From Stenotrophomonas indicatrix (GTDB lineage: Bacteria; Pseudomonadota; Gammaproteobacteria; Xanthomonadales; Xanthomonadaceae), in NCBI RefSeq assembly GCF_002750975.1, contig NZ_PEJS01000001.1:1860001-1924000 (forward strand): a stretch of DNA of 64,000 nt, in the 5' to 3' direction. The translations under genes and the position numbers were made by a program. Of the stretch, positions 52,593-60,177 are shown in pieces (within the stretch, counting starts at the first letter, position 1; each line of letters starts with the position of its first letter). The notes beneath the pieces are model-generated. The model was not told where the DNA came from, did not search any database, and saw only the letters and a program-made list of their open reading frames with translations.

Positions 52593-52970
52593 CTATTTGA
52601 TCTTCAACTCCGGCAGAAGAGGATCAACATCAACCAGTTCCAGTGACTTGACCATGTGCAGCGTCCCGCTTTTGTACTTGAGGAAATGCGAGCTCTTCAC
52701 ATGCTGTTCGTAAGCCTGTCGGCTCGCATAGATTTCAAGGATTGTCAGCCGGGTCGGATCTTCCTTGTCAAAGACCGCATACAACGACAGCACGCCGGGT
52801 TCCAGCTCCATTGAAGCGCGAACCTCCTCAGCCAAGGCGTCTCGATAGGCGGGCAGATGGTCTGCATTGACGGTGATCTTCGAGAGCCTTGTCATCTGTA
52901 CCTCCTGCGCTCCAACACTGAAGGGTCCTGCCAGCATGCTGATCAACGTGCCGATGATCATCTTTTTCAT
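52593..52970 (-). CDS. Secreted ABM-fold monooxygenase-like protein (putative quinol monooxygenase)
   Basis: A 125-residue protein with a signal peptide (LAGPFSVGA|QEV) and an antibiotic-biosynthesis-monooxygenase (ABM) domain: TRLSKITVNADHLPAYRDALAEEVRASMELEPGVLSLYAVFDKEDPTRLTILEIYASRQAYEQHVKSSHFLKYK. Relatives such as YgiN oxidise quinols. Export is unusual for the type. It is the last gene of a five-gene operon divergent from lysR at 56603. Its ribosome binding site and start are tandemly duplicated, creating a seven-residue leader peptide frame that overlaps the start by ATGA. Confidence 0.87.
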   Translation of the reverse strand: MKKMIIGTLISMLAGPFSVGAQEVQMTRLSKITVNADHLPAYRDALAEEVRASMELEPGVLSLYAVFDKEDPTRLTILEIYASRQAYEQHVKSSHFLKYKSGTLHMVKSLELVDVDPLLPELKIK

Positions 52971-53002
52971 TCAATCCTCCAATTTTTCATTCAATCCTCC
53001 AA
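52963..53002 (-). repeat. 20-bp tandem duplication carrying ribosome binding site and start codon
   Basis: Two exact copies of a 20-bp unit (52963-52982 and 52983-53002). On the minus strand each reads TTGGAGGATTGAATGAAAAA, so GGAGG and an ATG are both duplicated. The upstream ATG (52990) opens a seven-codon frame, MKNWRIE, ending in TGA at 52967 that overlaps the true start at 52970 by 4 bp. Confidence 0.85.
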
Positions 53003-53038
53003 TGCGCGGGCCATGCGACGGAATCTCCCGTCTGAACA

Positions 53039-53707
53039 TCATTCGTGCCGAACGTCCAGCTGGCATTGAATACCGACACGAACACGCTCCGCGGCCTCCA
53101 GGCCGAAGCGCGCTTCGAGAACAGCAGCCAGCGCGTACAGCTGCTCTGGGCGCAGCCCTATGTTCATGCTGATGCCAATGTGAGACTGCAACTGCGGCTC
53201 CACCCCGGACATGGCAGCCAGCATGCTGACCGTGGCCAACTCGCGGATTTGCCAATCAAGGTTGTCGCGCTCGAAGATGTCGCCAAACAGATGCGTACGC
53301 AGGTACTCATTTGCCTGGGGTGCGAAATCGAACAAAGGCCCTGAGACCGGGCCGCCAGCCAGCCTGGTCTGATTGGCCGTGCCTGCGGCGAGCAGTGCGT
53401 CTCCTTTGGGGATCGGCCTGCCCGGCTCGCGGCCAGCTTCATCCTGGATGCCCCGCTGCCTGCGTGCCTGCGCCACCCTCATCAGTTCGCTCAACGCGTT
53501 CAGGCTCCGTGGGAAACCTGCATAGGCATAGACCTGCACGAGGATCTCGCGCACCACTGCCACGCTCAGCCCCGCGTCCAGACCTTGATTCAACGCCTGA
53601 TCAAGGGCACTCATGTTGCCCGCCGCTGCGCAGGCGCTGATTGGAATGATGGCTTGCTGGTGGGCATCCAGCCCGGTGACAGAGAACCGGCTGTACTTGC
53701 TGTTCAT
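53039..53707 (-). CDS. Carboxymuconolactone decarboxylase-family protein
   Basis: A 222-residue two-repeat CMD protein without signal peptide. The repeats are LDAGLSVAVVREILVQVYAYAGFPRSLNALSELM and FERDNLDWQIRELATVSMLAAMSGVEPQLQSHIGISMNIGL. No CxxC is present, so no AhpD peroxidase role. It is a close relative of the CMD part of the cupin fusion at 5346-6500. The start 53707 (MNSKYSRFSVTG) has AAGGAGCAGC before it, and the long frame upstream is a chance extension into the next gene. It is the fourth gene of the operon led by the hydrolase at 56493. Confidence 0.92.
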   Translation of the reverse strand: MNSKYSRFSVTGLDAHQQAIIPISACAAAGNMSALDQALNQGLDAGLSVAVVREILVQVYAYAGFPRSLNALSELMRVAQARRQRGIQDEAGREPGRPIPKGDALLAAGTANQTRLAGGPVSGPLFDFAPQANEYLRTHLFGDIFERDNLDWQIRELATVSMLAAMSGVEPQLQSHIGISMNIGLRPEQLYALAAVLEARFGLEAAERVRVGIQCQLDVRHE

Positions 53708-53744
53708 AGCTGCTCCTTCGTGTGCAGGGGACGTAGCCAGACGT

Positions 53745-54239
53745 CTACTCGAACTCGATCCGCGCTTCCACTGGTCCCTCCGCGCGAAGCGCCTGTAAGT
53801 CCCCCTGGATGCGGCCCAACCGCACCAAACCCTTCGAGTAACGGAACGGCCTGTGGAAGAGCGCCAGATTTCCCCACGGCGCGTAGAAGGCGATATCGCC
53901 GGCCACTGGCGTGAACCCATCCGGTTCGCCGGCGATGCTGAGACCGTACGGGAGCTGCGCGATCTTCTCCGTAGCTGCATGGTCCTCAAGCTGCAGCGTA
54001 ATCGGCAACTGTGCGGCGAATTCGCGTGCAGGGACGCTGTCCTCCAGCGTGGCCGACAACGTCTGGTTGTTGATGATCAGTCGAACCTTCACTGAGGGCA
54101 CCTCCGGGTTGGATGCGTTTTTCATGGGCGCGACGGTGTGATGCTTCTGCTCGGCAGAGCATGCGGACACCGCCGCGAAGGCAAGGCAAAGCGAAAGCAG
54201 CTGCCCAATGATCCTTGTCGCGCGCCTCATCAGCCTCAT
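53745..54239 (-). CDS. Cyclophilin-like-fold lipoprotein
   Basis: A 164-residue protein with a lipoprotein signal (AFAAVSACSAEQ). The mature domain SVKVRLIINNQTLSATLEDSVPAREFAAQLPITLQLEDHAATEKIAQLPYGLSI... GDIAFYAPWGNLALFHRPFRYSKGLVRLGRI is the cyclophilin-like fold seen in many flavodoxin/AKR/CMD stress operons of Proteobacteria. Prolyl isomerase activity is not implied. The ATG (54239) overlaps the MFS stop by 4 bp (ATGA). A periplasmic partner of the secreted hydrolase of the same operon is possible. Confidence 0.87.
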   Translation of the reverse strand: MRLMRRATRIIGQLLSLCLAFAAVSACSAEQKHHTVAPMKNASNPEVPSVKVRLIINNQTLSATLEDSVPAREFAAQLPITLQLEDHAATEKIAQLPYGLSIAGEPDGFTPVAGDIAFYAPWGNLALFHRPFRYSKGLVRLGRIQGDLQALRAEGPVEARIEFE

Positions 54240-55438
54240 GCCTCTACGGCGACCGCCGAGCCGGATGCGGACGCAGCATCGGCGGCCGTGACATAGGCGA
54301 GCAATGCCGCGAACAGCAGCAAGCCCGCACTGGCCAGGAATGTGCAGGCGAAACCAACACTGTCCAACAGCACGCCGCCAAGGCTGGAACCCAGCGCGAT
54401 CGAGCACTGCACCACCGCTACCATCAGCCCGCCGCCCGCTTCAGCGTTGTTGGTGAACGTGCGTGCCAGCCAGCTCCACCAACCCACCGGCGCAGCCGTG
54501 GCCAGCAGCCCCCATACCGAAAACAGTACGGCCGTCGGCCAGAGTTGAGGGCCCAGCGCCACGAGCGCCGCGGCAATCACCGCCATCAGGATCGGGACGG
54601 CCACCAGTGTGCGATAAAGACCACGCCTGATGAATGCCCCGATCGCGAGCGTGCCGACAACGCCGCTTGCACCAATGGCCAGCAGCACCAGCGGAACGGC
54701 GGATTCCCCTGCACCCGTGACCTTTTCCAGGAACGGGCGCACATAGGTGAACAAGGCAAACTGCCCCATGAAGAAGATGCCGCACGCCGCCATTCCCAAC
54801 ATCACCACCCGCCGCCGCAACAGGGCCAGCACCCCGCCCCGGGATTGCCGTCGTTCTGCGGCCATGGAAGGAAGACACAGCCACTGCCATGCAAGCGCGA
54901 TGGCGGCCACAGGCAGGAGGCACAGGAATGTCCCACGCCATCCGATCACGCCGCCAAGGTAGCTGCCCAAGGGGGCAGCCACTACCGTTGCCAGCGCGTT
55001 GCCGCCATTGAAGATTGCCAGTGCTCGCGGCACCTGCGCTGCTGGCACCAGCCGCATGGCCGTGGCCGCAGACAAGGACCAGAAGCCACCGATCACCACG
55101 CCGATCAATGCCCGGCCCATCATGTAGATCGGGTAGCTGGGAGCCAATGCCACCACCACGCCGGATACCGCCATCAATGCGGTGAGCGTCAGCAGCACTG
55201 TCTTCCGGTTGATGCTCCCGGCCAAGCGGGAGATCGACAGGCTGGTCAGCACGGCGAAGGCACCAGAGATGGCAATCCCATACCCGGCCAGCCCTTCGCT
55301 CACGCCAAGGTCAGCCGCCAAGGGCGTAAGCAGGCTCACCGGCATGAATTCAGAGGCGATCAGTGCGAACACGCACAGCGTCATTGCCAGCACCCCGCCC
55401 CAGTTGGCCCGGTCGGCCGTCGCGTCGTTGCTGCTCAT
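54236..55438 (-). CDS. MFS transporter, DHA1 drug/metabolite efflux type
   Basis: A 400-residue transporter with 12 membrane segments. Typical features are GYGIAISGAFAVLTSLSISRLAGSINRKTVLLTLTALMA (motif A region), YMMGRALIGVVIGGFWSLSAATAMRLVPAAQVPRALAIFNGGNALATVVAAPLGSYLGGVIGWRGTF (motif C, GxxxGPxxGG-like) and WLARTFTNNAEAGGGLMVAVVQCSIALGSSLGGVL. This is the AraJ/Bcr-like efflux group. It is second in the operon and coupled to the hydrolase gene upstream by ATGA, and to the cyclophilin-like gene below. It probably exports the compound, or its product, that the operon handles. The MFS at 57640-58887 is a clear relative. Confidence 0.93.
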   Translation of the reverse strand: MSSNDATADRANWGGVLAMTLCVFALIASEFMPVSLLTPLAADLGVSEGLAGYGIAISGAFAVLTSLSISRLAGSINRKTVLLTLTALMAVSGVVVALAPSYPIYMMGRALIGVVIGGFWSLSAATAMRLVPAAQVPRALAIFNGGNALATVVAAPLGSYLGGVIGWRGTFLCLLPVAAIALAWQWLCLPSMAAERRQSRGGVLALLRRRVVMLGMAACGIFFMGQFALFTYVRPFLEKVTGAGESAVPLVLLAIGASGVVGTLAIGAFIRRGLYRTLVAVPILMAVIAAALVALGPQLWPTAVLFSVWGLLATAAPVGWWSWLARTFTNNAEAGGGLMVAVVQCSIALGSSLGGVLLDSVGFACTFLASAGLLLFAALLAYVTAADAASASGSAVAVEA

Positions 55439-56493
55439 TTCCCAGCCAGGCCTTGCTGGAAGAACGTCGCCAACCTTGCGAAGGGAATCAGGTCGGTGCG
55501 GTCATACAGGTCTACATGACCGGCATCCTTCACCCAGTAGAGCTCCTTCGGCTGCCCCGCCCTGCGGTACGCGTCCTCGCTGAACTCACGCGAGTGGGCG
55601 TGGTCGCCAGAGATGAACAGCATCGGTCTGGGCGAGATGGTCTCGATATCGTTGAAGGGGTAGAAATTGACGAACTTGACCAAGCTGCTGAACAGCGGCT
55701 GGGTGGTCAAGTCGCTGCGCTCGCCTTCGGCAGTGTAAGCGCCACGCGACGTGCGGTAGAAATCAAAGAACTCGCGCTGCACTTCGGACGCATCGGCCTC
55801 GAGCTTGTTCACGGTGCCAGGTACATGGACTGCCGGCCCACCGTTGAACTCGACCAGACGCTGGTCCGTTGCGGCCTTGATCATCTGTCTGCGCTGCTCC
55901 AGCGATTGCGCGTGGTTCAGCCCTTGGCGCGCGGCGGCCCCCATGTCATACATGCTGACCGTAGCGATTGCCTTGATGCGCGGGTCGATCTTGGCTGCGC
56001 TGATCACGAAACTGCCACTGCCACAGATACCCAGGCCACCAATCCGCTGCGGATCCACGAACGACTGCGTGCTCAGGAAGTCAACCGCCGCGCTGACGTC
56101 GTCCGAATAGATTTCAGGCGACACCAGGTGCCGCGGGGTACCCGCGCTCTCTCCCCAGAAGGAAAGATCGATCGCCAACGTAACGAAACCCTGCTCAGCC
56201 AGCTTCTGCGCATACAGCTGTGAGCTCTGCTCCTTCACCGCGCCCATCGGGTGTCCGACCACCACGGCGGGTGCGCGGCCGCCATGCGTCAGGGCCTGAG
56301 GCCGGTACAGCGTCCCGACCACTTCCATCTGGTACTGGTTGCGGAAGCTGACGCGCTCGCCTTTTACGCTGGCGCTTCTGTAGAAATTGTCGGCGCCGGC
56401 GGTTCGTGTGGCCGCCGGCGCCTCAGCGGACAAGGCCGACTGCGGAACGAAATGGCTGGCGATCAGTGCCAGCAGTAGCGTGGAGGGTTTCAT
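55435..56493 (-). CDS. Secreted alpha/beta hydrolase with cysteine nucleophile
   Basis: A 352-residue protein with a signal peptide (PQSALSAEA). The core shows APAVVVGHPMGAVKEQSSQLYAQKLAEQGF, then the nucleophile elbow GLGICGSGSFVIS with Cys157 and the histidine in VKDAGHVDLYD. It has the same length and elbow as the hydrolase at 6497-7555, so the two are paralogues. It is the first gene of a five-gene operon (hydrolase, MFS, cyclophilin-like, CMD, ABM) divergent from the LysR regulator. An ester- or lactone-splitting enzyme acting in the periplasm is expected. Confidence 0.9.
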   Translation of the reverse strand: MKPSTLLLALIASHFVPQSALSAEAPAATRTAGADNFYRSASVKGERVSFRNQYQMEVVGTLYRPQALTHGGRAPAVVVGHPMGAVKEQSSQLYAQKLAEQGFVTLAIDLSFWGESAGTPRHLVSPEIYSDDVSAAVDFLSTQSFVDPQRIGGLGICGSGSFVISAAKIDPRIKAIATVSMYDMGAAARQGLNHAQSLEQRRQMIKAATDQRLVEFNGGPAVHVPGTVNKLEADASEVQREFFDFYRTSRGAYTAEGERSDLTTQPLFSSLVKFVNFYPFNDIETISPRPMLFISGDHAHSREFSEDAYRRAGQPKELYWVKDAGHVDLYDRTDLIPFARLATFFQQGLAGK

Positions 56494-56602
56494 GTGCGGA
56501 CGGCCTCAGTGGGGACTCAGGTCGCCACGATAGGCGCCGCCCGCTACCGCGATAAGCCAGCTGAAAGTTGATGCATTATTGAGTTGCGCTCACAATTGGC
56601 CC

Positions 56603-57496
56603 ATGAACGGCGTGAAGACCAATGATCTGCAAGCCTTCCTGGTAGTGGCACAGGAGCAGAGCTTCACCAGGGCAGCTGTACGCCTCGGTGTTACGCCCTC
56701 AGCGCTCAGCCATTCCATGCGGCTGCTGGAAGATCGCCTGGGGATCCGCCTGCTGGCCCGGACCACGCGCAACGTCTCCCTGACCGAGGCGGGCGAGCGC
56801 CTGATGCGCTCCGTTGCACCGCATTTCGAGGCCATCGTCGCCAGCGTCGAGGCACTGGGGGATCTGCGCGACCGCCCGGCCGGAACTCTTCGTATCTCCT
56901 GTACGGACGATTCCATGGAGACCATCGTCCGCCCTCGCCTTGCCGGGTTCCTCGCCGAGTATCCGGACATCACACTTGAGTTCTACGTCGATTACGGCTT
57001 CACCAATGTGGTTGAACAGCGCTTCGACGCCGGCATCCGGCTGGGTGAGGCGCTCAGCAAGGACATGATCGCGGTCAGGGTCGGACCGGATTGGCGCCTG
57101 GTGGTGGTTGGATCCCCCGACTACTTCGAGAGGCACGCCAAGCCAAGGAAGCCTGCCGATATCACGCAACATCGCTGCGTGCACATCCGGCATCGCCCGA
57201 ACGGCGCCATCTATGCATGGGAGTTCGAAGAGAAGGGCAAGGAATTCACCGTGCGCGGTGATGGGCCACTGGTGTTCAACAGCATGATCCACGTCATCAA
57301 TGCCGCACTGGATGGACTGGGCCTGGCGTATGCGCCCGAGCCGATGGTGGCCGACCACATTGCCGAGGGGCGGCTGGTTGCCGTGCTGGACAAGTGGTGC
57401 TTGCCTTTCCCCGGTTATCACCTGTATTACCCGAACCGTCGGCAGCCCTCGCCGGCATTTTCGGCGCTGGTGGCCTGGCTGAGGCGAGATGCCTGA
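56603..57496 (+). CDS. LysR-family transcriptional regulator
   Basis: A 297-residue regulator beginning MNGVKTNDLQAFLVVAQEQSFTRAAVRLGVTPSALSHSMRLLEDRLGIRLLARTTRN; a start at 56579 would add eight residues that are not part of the fold. The effector domain runs from GTLRISCTDDSMETIV to FPGYHLYYPNRRQPSPAFSALV. It is divergent from the five-gene operon at 52593-56493 (gap 109 bp), its likely target. Length and effector-domain end match the LysR at 4440, a paralogue that is also set beside hydrolase and CMD genes. Confidence 0.95.
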   Translation: MNGVKTNDLQAFLVVAQEQSFTRAAVRLGVTPSALSHSMRLLEDRLGIRLLARTTRNVSLTEAGERLMRSVAPHFEAIVASVEALGDLRDRPAGTLRISCTDDSMETIVRPRLAGFLAEYPDITLEFYVDYGFTNVVEQRFDAGIRLGEALSKDMIAVRVGPDWRLVVVGSPDYFERHAKPRKPADITQHRCVHIRHRPNGAIYAWEFEEKGKEFTVRGDGPLVFNSMIHVINAALDGLGLAYAPEPMVADHIAEGRLVAVLDKWCLPFPGYHLYYPNRRQPSPAFSALVAWLRRDA

Positions 57497-57528
57497 GGTC
57501 CGGGGCGACACCAGGGCCGACAAGATCA

Positions 57529-57639
<111 letters not shown>

Positions 57640-58887
57640 CTAGATGTGAAACGCCGGACCGGCCGACAAGGTCGCCGAACTCACCCTGACACGGAACGCA
57701 ATGAGCAGGCTCGCGATGAGCATCACCGCCGCAGCAACGGTGAGCACGGCAACAATGCCCCCGAACCCGAACACCAGGCCGCCCAAAGCGGCACCCGCAG
57801 CGATGGAAGACTGCACAGCAGCGACCACCATCCCACCGGCACTCTCGGCCTGATCGGGCATCGCACGTGCAACCCAGCTCGACCAGGCAACGGGCACGCC
57901 ACCAAAGGCCAGGCCCCAGAGCGCGACCAGGACCGACAGCCCGCCAACGCCCACCGGCAACAGGAGCATGCCCAGCGCGGCTGCGCCAACCAAGGCGGGC
58001 ATGATCACCAACGTGACTTTCAAGCTGCGCTCCATGAGCCAGCCGGCCAGCAGGGTGCCAACGAAATTCGCCACACCGAATCCCAGCAGAATCAGCGCCA
58101 GGCCATCCGCGCTCATCTGCCCCAGGCTCTCCAGCGTTGGGCGGATGTACGTAAAGAGCGAGTACTGACCGGTGTGCGCCAGAACGCAGCCCAGCATGCC
58201 GACCGCAACGCCTGGCCGGCGCAGGAGCCCCACCACCGACTCTGGGACTGCCGCCTTGCGCGGGGCCATTCGGGGCAGCGTGAACCACTGGAACGCGAAC
58301 GTGAGTCCACCTACCGCCGTCGCAGCCCAGAAGGCGCTGCGCCAGCCCAGCAGACCACCGAGATAGCTCCCCAAAGGAACGGAAACCACGGTGCCGACCG
58401 CAATGCCGCTGAAGATTATGGAAAGCGCGCGAGGCACGCGCTGCGGCGGCACCAACCGCATGGCCACGGCTGCTGCCATGCTCCAGGAACCGCCCAGCGC
58501 GATGCCCAGAAGGACGCGCATCACCAGCAGGAGGCCCATGCTGGACGACAATGCCACCAGGGCGTTGGAGAGAATCATCAGACCAGTGAAACTCAACAGC
58601 ACCAAGCGCCGGTCTATCGAACGGGTCAGCCGCGGCACCAGCAGGCCAGCGAACAGGGCCACTACAGCGGTGACCGTCACTGCTTGACCAGCCAGCGCCT
58701 CCGACACCCCCAGGTCCGCCGCCATCGGCGTCAGCAGGCTGGCAGGCAGATATTCGGCCGTGAGCAGCCCGAAGACACCCATGGCCAGCGAAAACACCGC
58801 TACCCATGCCGACGAAGAAGATTCCCCGCTACTCCAGGCCACAGAATCAGGTGCGTCTGCGGCATCAGCTACGTCATTACTCATCAA
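57640..58887 (-). CDS. MFS transporter, DHA1 efflux type
   Basis: A 415-residue 12-TM transporter. Characteristic parts are FGLLTAEYLPASLLTPMAADLGVSEALAGQ, LTRSIDRRLVLLSFTGLMI (motif A), MAAAVAMRLVPPQRVPRALSIIFSGIAVGTVVSVPLGSYLGGLLGWRSAFW (motif C region) and WVARAMPDQAESAGGMVVAAVQSSIAAGAALGGLVFGFGG. It is close in pattern to the MFS at 54236. The N-terminus (about 30 Ala/Ser/Asp-rich residues) is cytoplasmic. It is divergent from the AraC regulator at 58988 across 100 bp, so it is probably induced by that regulator's ligand. Confidence 0.93.
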   Translation of the reverse strand: MMSNDVADAADAPDSVAWSSGESSSSAWVAVFSLAMGVFGLLTAEYLPASLLTPMAADLGVSEALAGQAVTVTAVVALFAGLLVPRLTRSIDRRLVLLSFTGLMILSNALVALSSSMGLLLVMRVLLGIALGGSWSMAAAVAMRLVPPQRVPRALSIIFSGIAVGTVVSVPLGSYLGGLLGWRSAFWAATAVGGLTFAFQWFTLPRMAPRKAAVPESVVGLLRRPGVAVGMLGCVLAHTGQYSLFTYIRPTLESLGQMSADGLALILLGFGVANFVGTLLAGWLMERSLKVTLVIMPALVGAAALGMLLLPVGVGGLSVLVALWGLAFGGVPVAWSSWVARAMPDQAESAGGMVVAAVQSSIAAGAALGGLVFGFGGIVAVLTVAAAVMLIASLLIAFRVRVSSATLSAGPAFHI

Positions 58888-58987
58888 AGATCCCAGTGCA
58901 ATCGTGCAGCCGAGAGTCTAGGGAGCTACATCCGGATGATCTATGATTGCCTGACCTGTATTTTTGATCGAAACCCCGGGTCGTCTC

Positions 58988-59953
58988 ATGAGCCACGCTC
59001 CATCCCAGCCCACCGACCTGATCAGCGAGCTGCTGACCGGCATGCGGCTGCATGGCGTTCAATACCGACGCATTCAGACCGGGCCGACCTTTGGGCTTGG
59101 ATTTTCTCCGAAGCCAGGCCATGCCTACTTCCATTACCTGGCAGTGGGCACTGCCATTCTTCGTGGCGCGGACGGTAGCCAACACCGCCTATCTGCCGGG
59201 GATGTCGTGCTTCTTCCCCGCGGAGAAGGACACGCGTTGCTGTCGGGCGACGACCACCCCGTCCAGTGCCTGGAAACGATAGACGCAGCTCCGCTGGGTG
59301 ACGCGGTGAGCGGCATAGACACGTGCCCGAGCACGCACGCCGTGCCGAGCGCAGTGCTCTTCCACGGCTGCATGGTGTTCGATCTGGGCGGCATGCAAGG
59401 GTTGAGCAAGGTGATGCCGGCGGTAATGTTGGCCGATGGCAACGGCACGCAGTTCCCTGGGCTGTTGCCCATGGTCGACGCGATGAAGCGCGAGGTCTGC
59501 TCCGGACGTATCGGATATGCAGGAATACTCTCCCGGCTGGCGGATGCAGTGGCCGCCATGATCGTTCGTGACTGGGTCGAGCGCGGTTGCGACGGCGCAT
59601 CCGGCCTGGTCATGGCCATGCGCGACCCGCGTCTATCGCTGTCGTTGCTTGCCCTGCACAGAGACCCCGGGCGTGACTGGACCGTCGAAGCGCTGGCCGC
59701 AGAATCCAACATCTCACGCTCTGTCTTTGCAGATCGGTTCCAGACCGTTATTGGAACCGCACCCCTGCGGTACGTGACTGAGCTGCGGATGCAATTGGCA
59801 AGTCAATGGCTGACCCACCAGAGCCTACCGATCGAGGTAGTGGCAGAGCGCCTCGGCTACGCGTCGCAGGCCGCTTTCAGTCGCGCCTACAAGCGCGTCA
59901 TCGGGCACTCGCCTGGGGCGACCCGGCGCGGGCGCGCCTTGGCCTCAACATAG
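58988..59953 (+). CDS. AraC-family regulator with cupin-type sensor
   Basis: A 321-residue regulator starting at ATG 58988 (MSHAPSQPTDLISELL). The N-terminal cupin_6 sensor (FGLGFSPKPGHAYFHYLAVGTAILRGADGSQHRLSAGDVVLLPRGEGHAL) is followed by an alpha-helical linker. The two AraC helix-turn-helix motifs are WTVEALAAESNISRSVFADRFQTVIGTAPLRYVTELRM and LPIEVVAERLGYASQAAFSRAYKRVIGHSPG. It is divergent from the MFS efflux gene and most likely activates it. A hairpin GCCGAGC-AG-GCTCGGC lies 11 bp beyond the stop (59964-59979). Confidence 0.95.
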   Translation: MSHAPSQPTDLISELLTGMRLHGVQYRRIQTGPTFGLGFSPKPGHAYFHYLAVGTAILRGADGSQHRLSAGDVVLLPRGEGHALLSGDDHPVQCLETIDAAPLGDAVSGIDTCPSTHAVPSAVLFHGCMVFDLGGMQGLSKVMPAVMLADGNGTQFPGLLPMVDAMKREVCSGRIGYAGILSRLADAVAAMIVRDWVERGCDGASGLVMAMRDPRLSLSLLALHRDPGRDWTVEALAAESNISRSVFADRFQTVIGTAPLRYVTELRMQLASQWLTHQSLPIEVVAERLGYASQAAFSRAYKRVIGHSPGATRRGRALAST

Positions 59954-59963
59954 AAAGAAGTGC

Positions 59964-59979
59964 GCCGAGCAGGCTCGGC
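59964..59979. terminator. GC hairpin after the AraC gene
   Basis: GCCGAGC-AG-GCTCGGC forms a 7-bp stem 10 bases after the stop codon. There is no T-run, so it is either a weak terminator or part of a REP-like element, since a further REP-like hairpin follows at 60017. Confidence 0.4.
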
Positions 59980-60016
59980 ATCCATCGTAGTCGAGGAGCG
60001 CGATGGATGGCGCGTT

Positions 60017-60040
60017 GCCGGCCAGCGGCCGGCACTACCC
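60017..60040 (-). repeat. REP-like element of the SMAG type
   Basis: GCCGGCC-AGC-GGCCGGC followed by ACTACCC, identical in its core to the copies at 9950 and 13134. It lies in the 224 bp between the AraC gene and the glucan synthase gene. An imperfect pair CCATC / GATGG flanks the short stretch before it. Confidence 0.8.
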
Positions 60041-60177
60041 TTGCCTTGCTGACTGCGGGTCGCCTCAGGATCAGACCGCATTGAGCGGCGACCACGCCAA
60101 CCGGGCCCGGCCTTCACAGTTACCACGGCCCCTGCAATGCAACCATGCAGGACGCGCCCTGCCCCCATCGGTAACCT

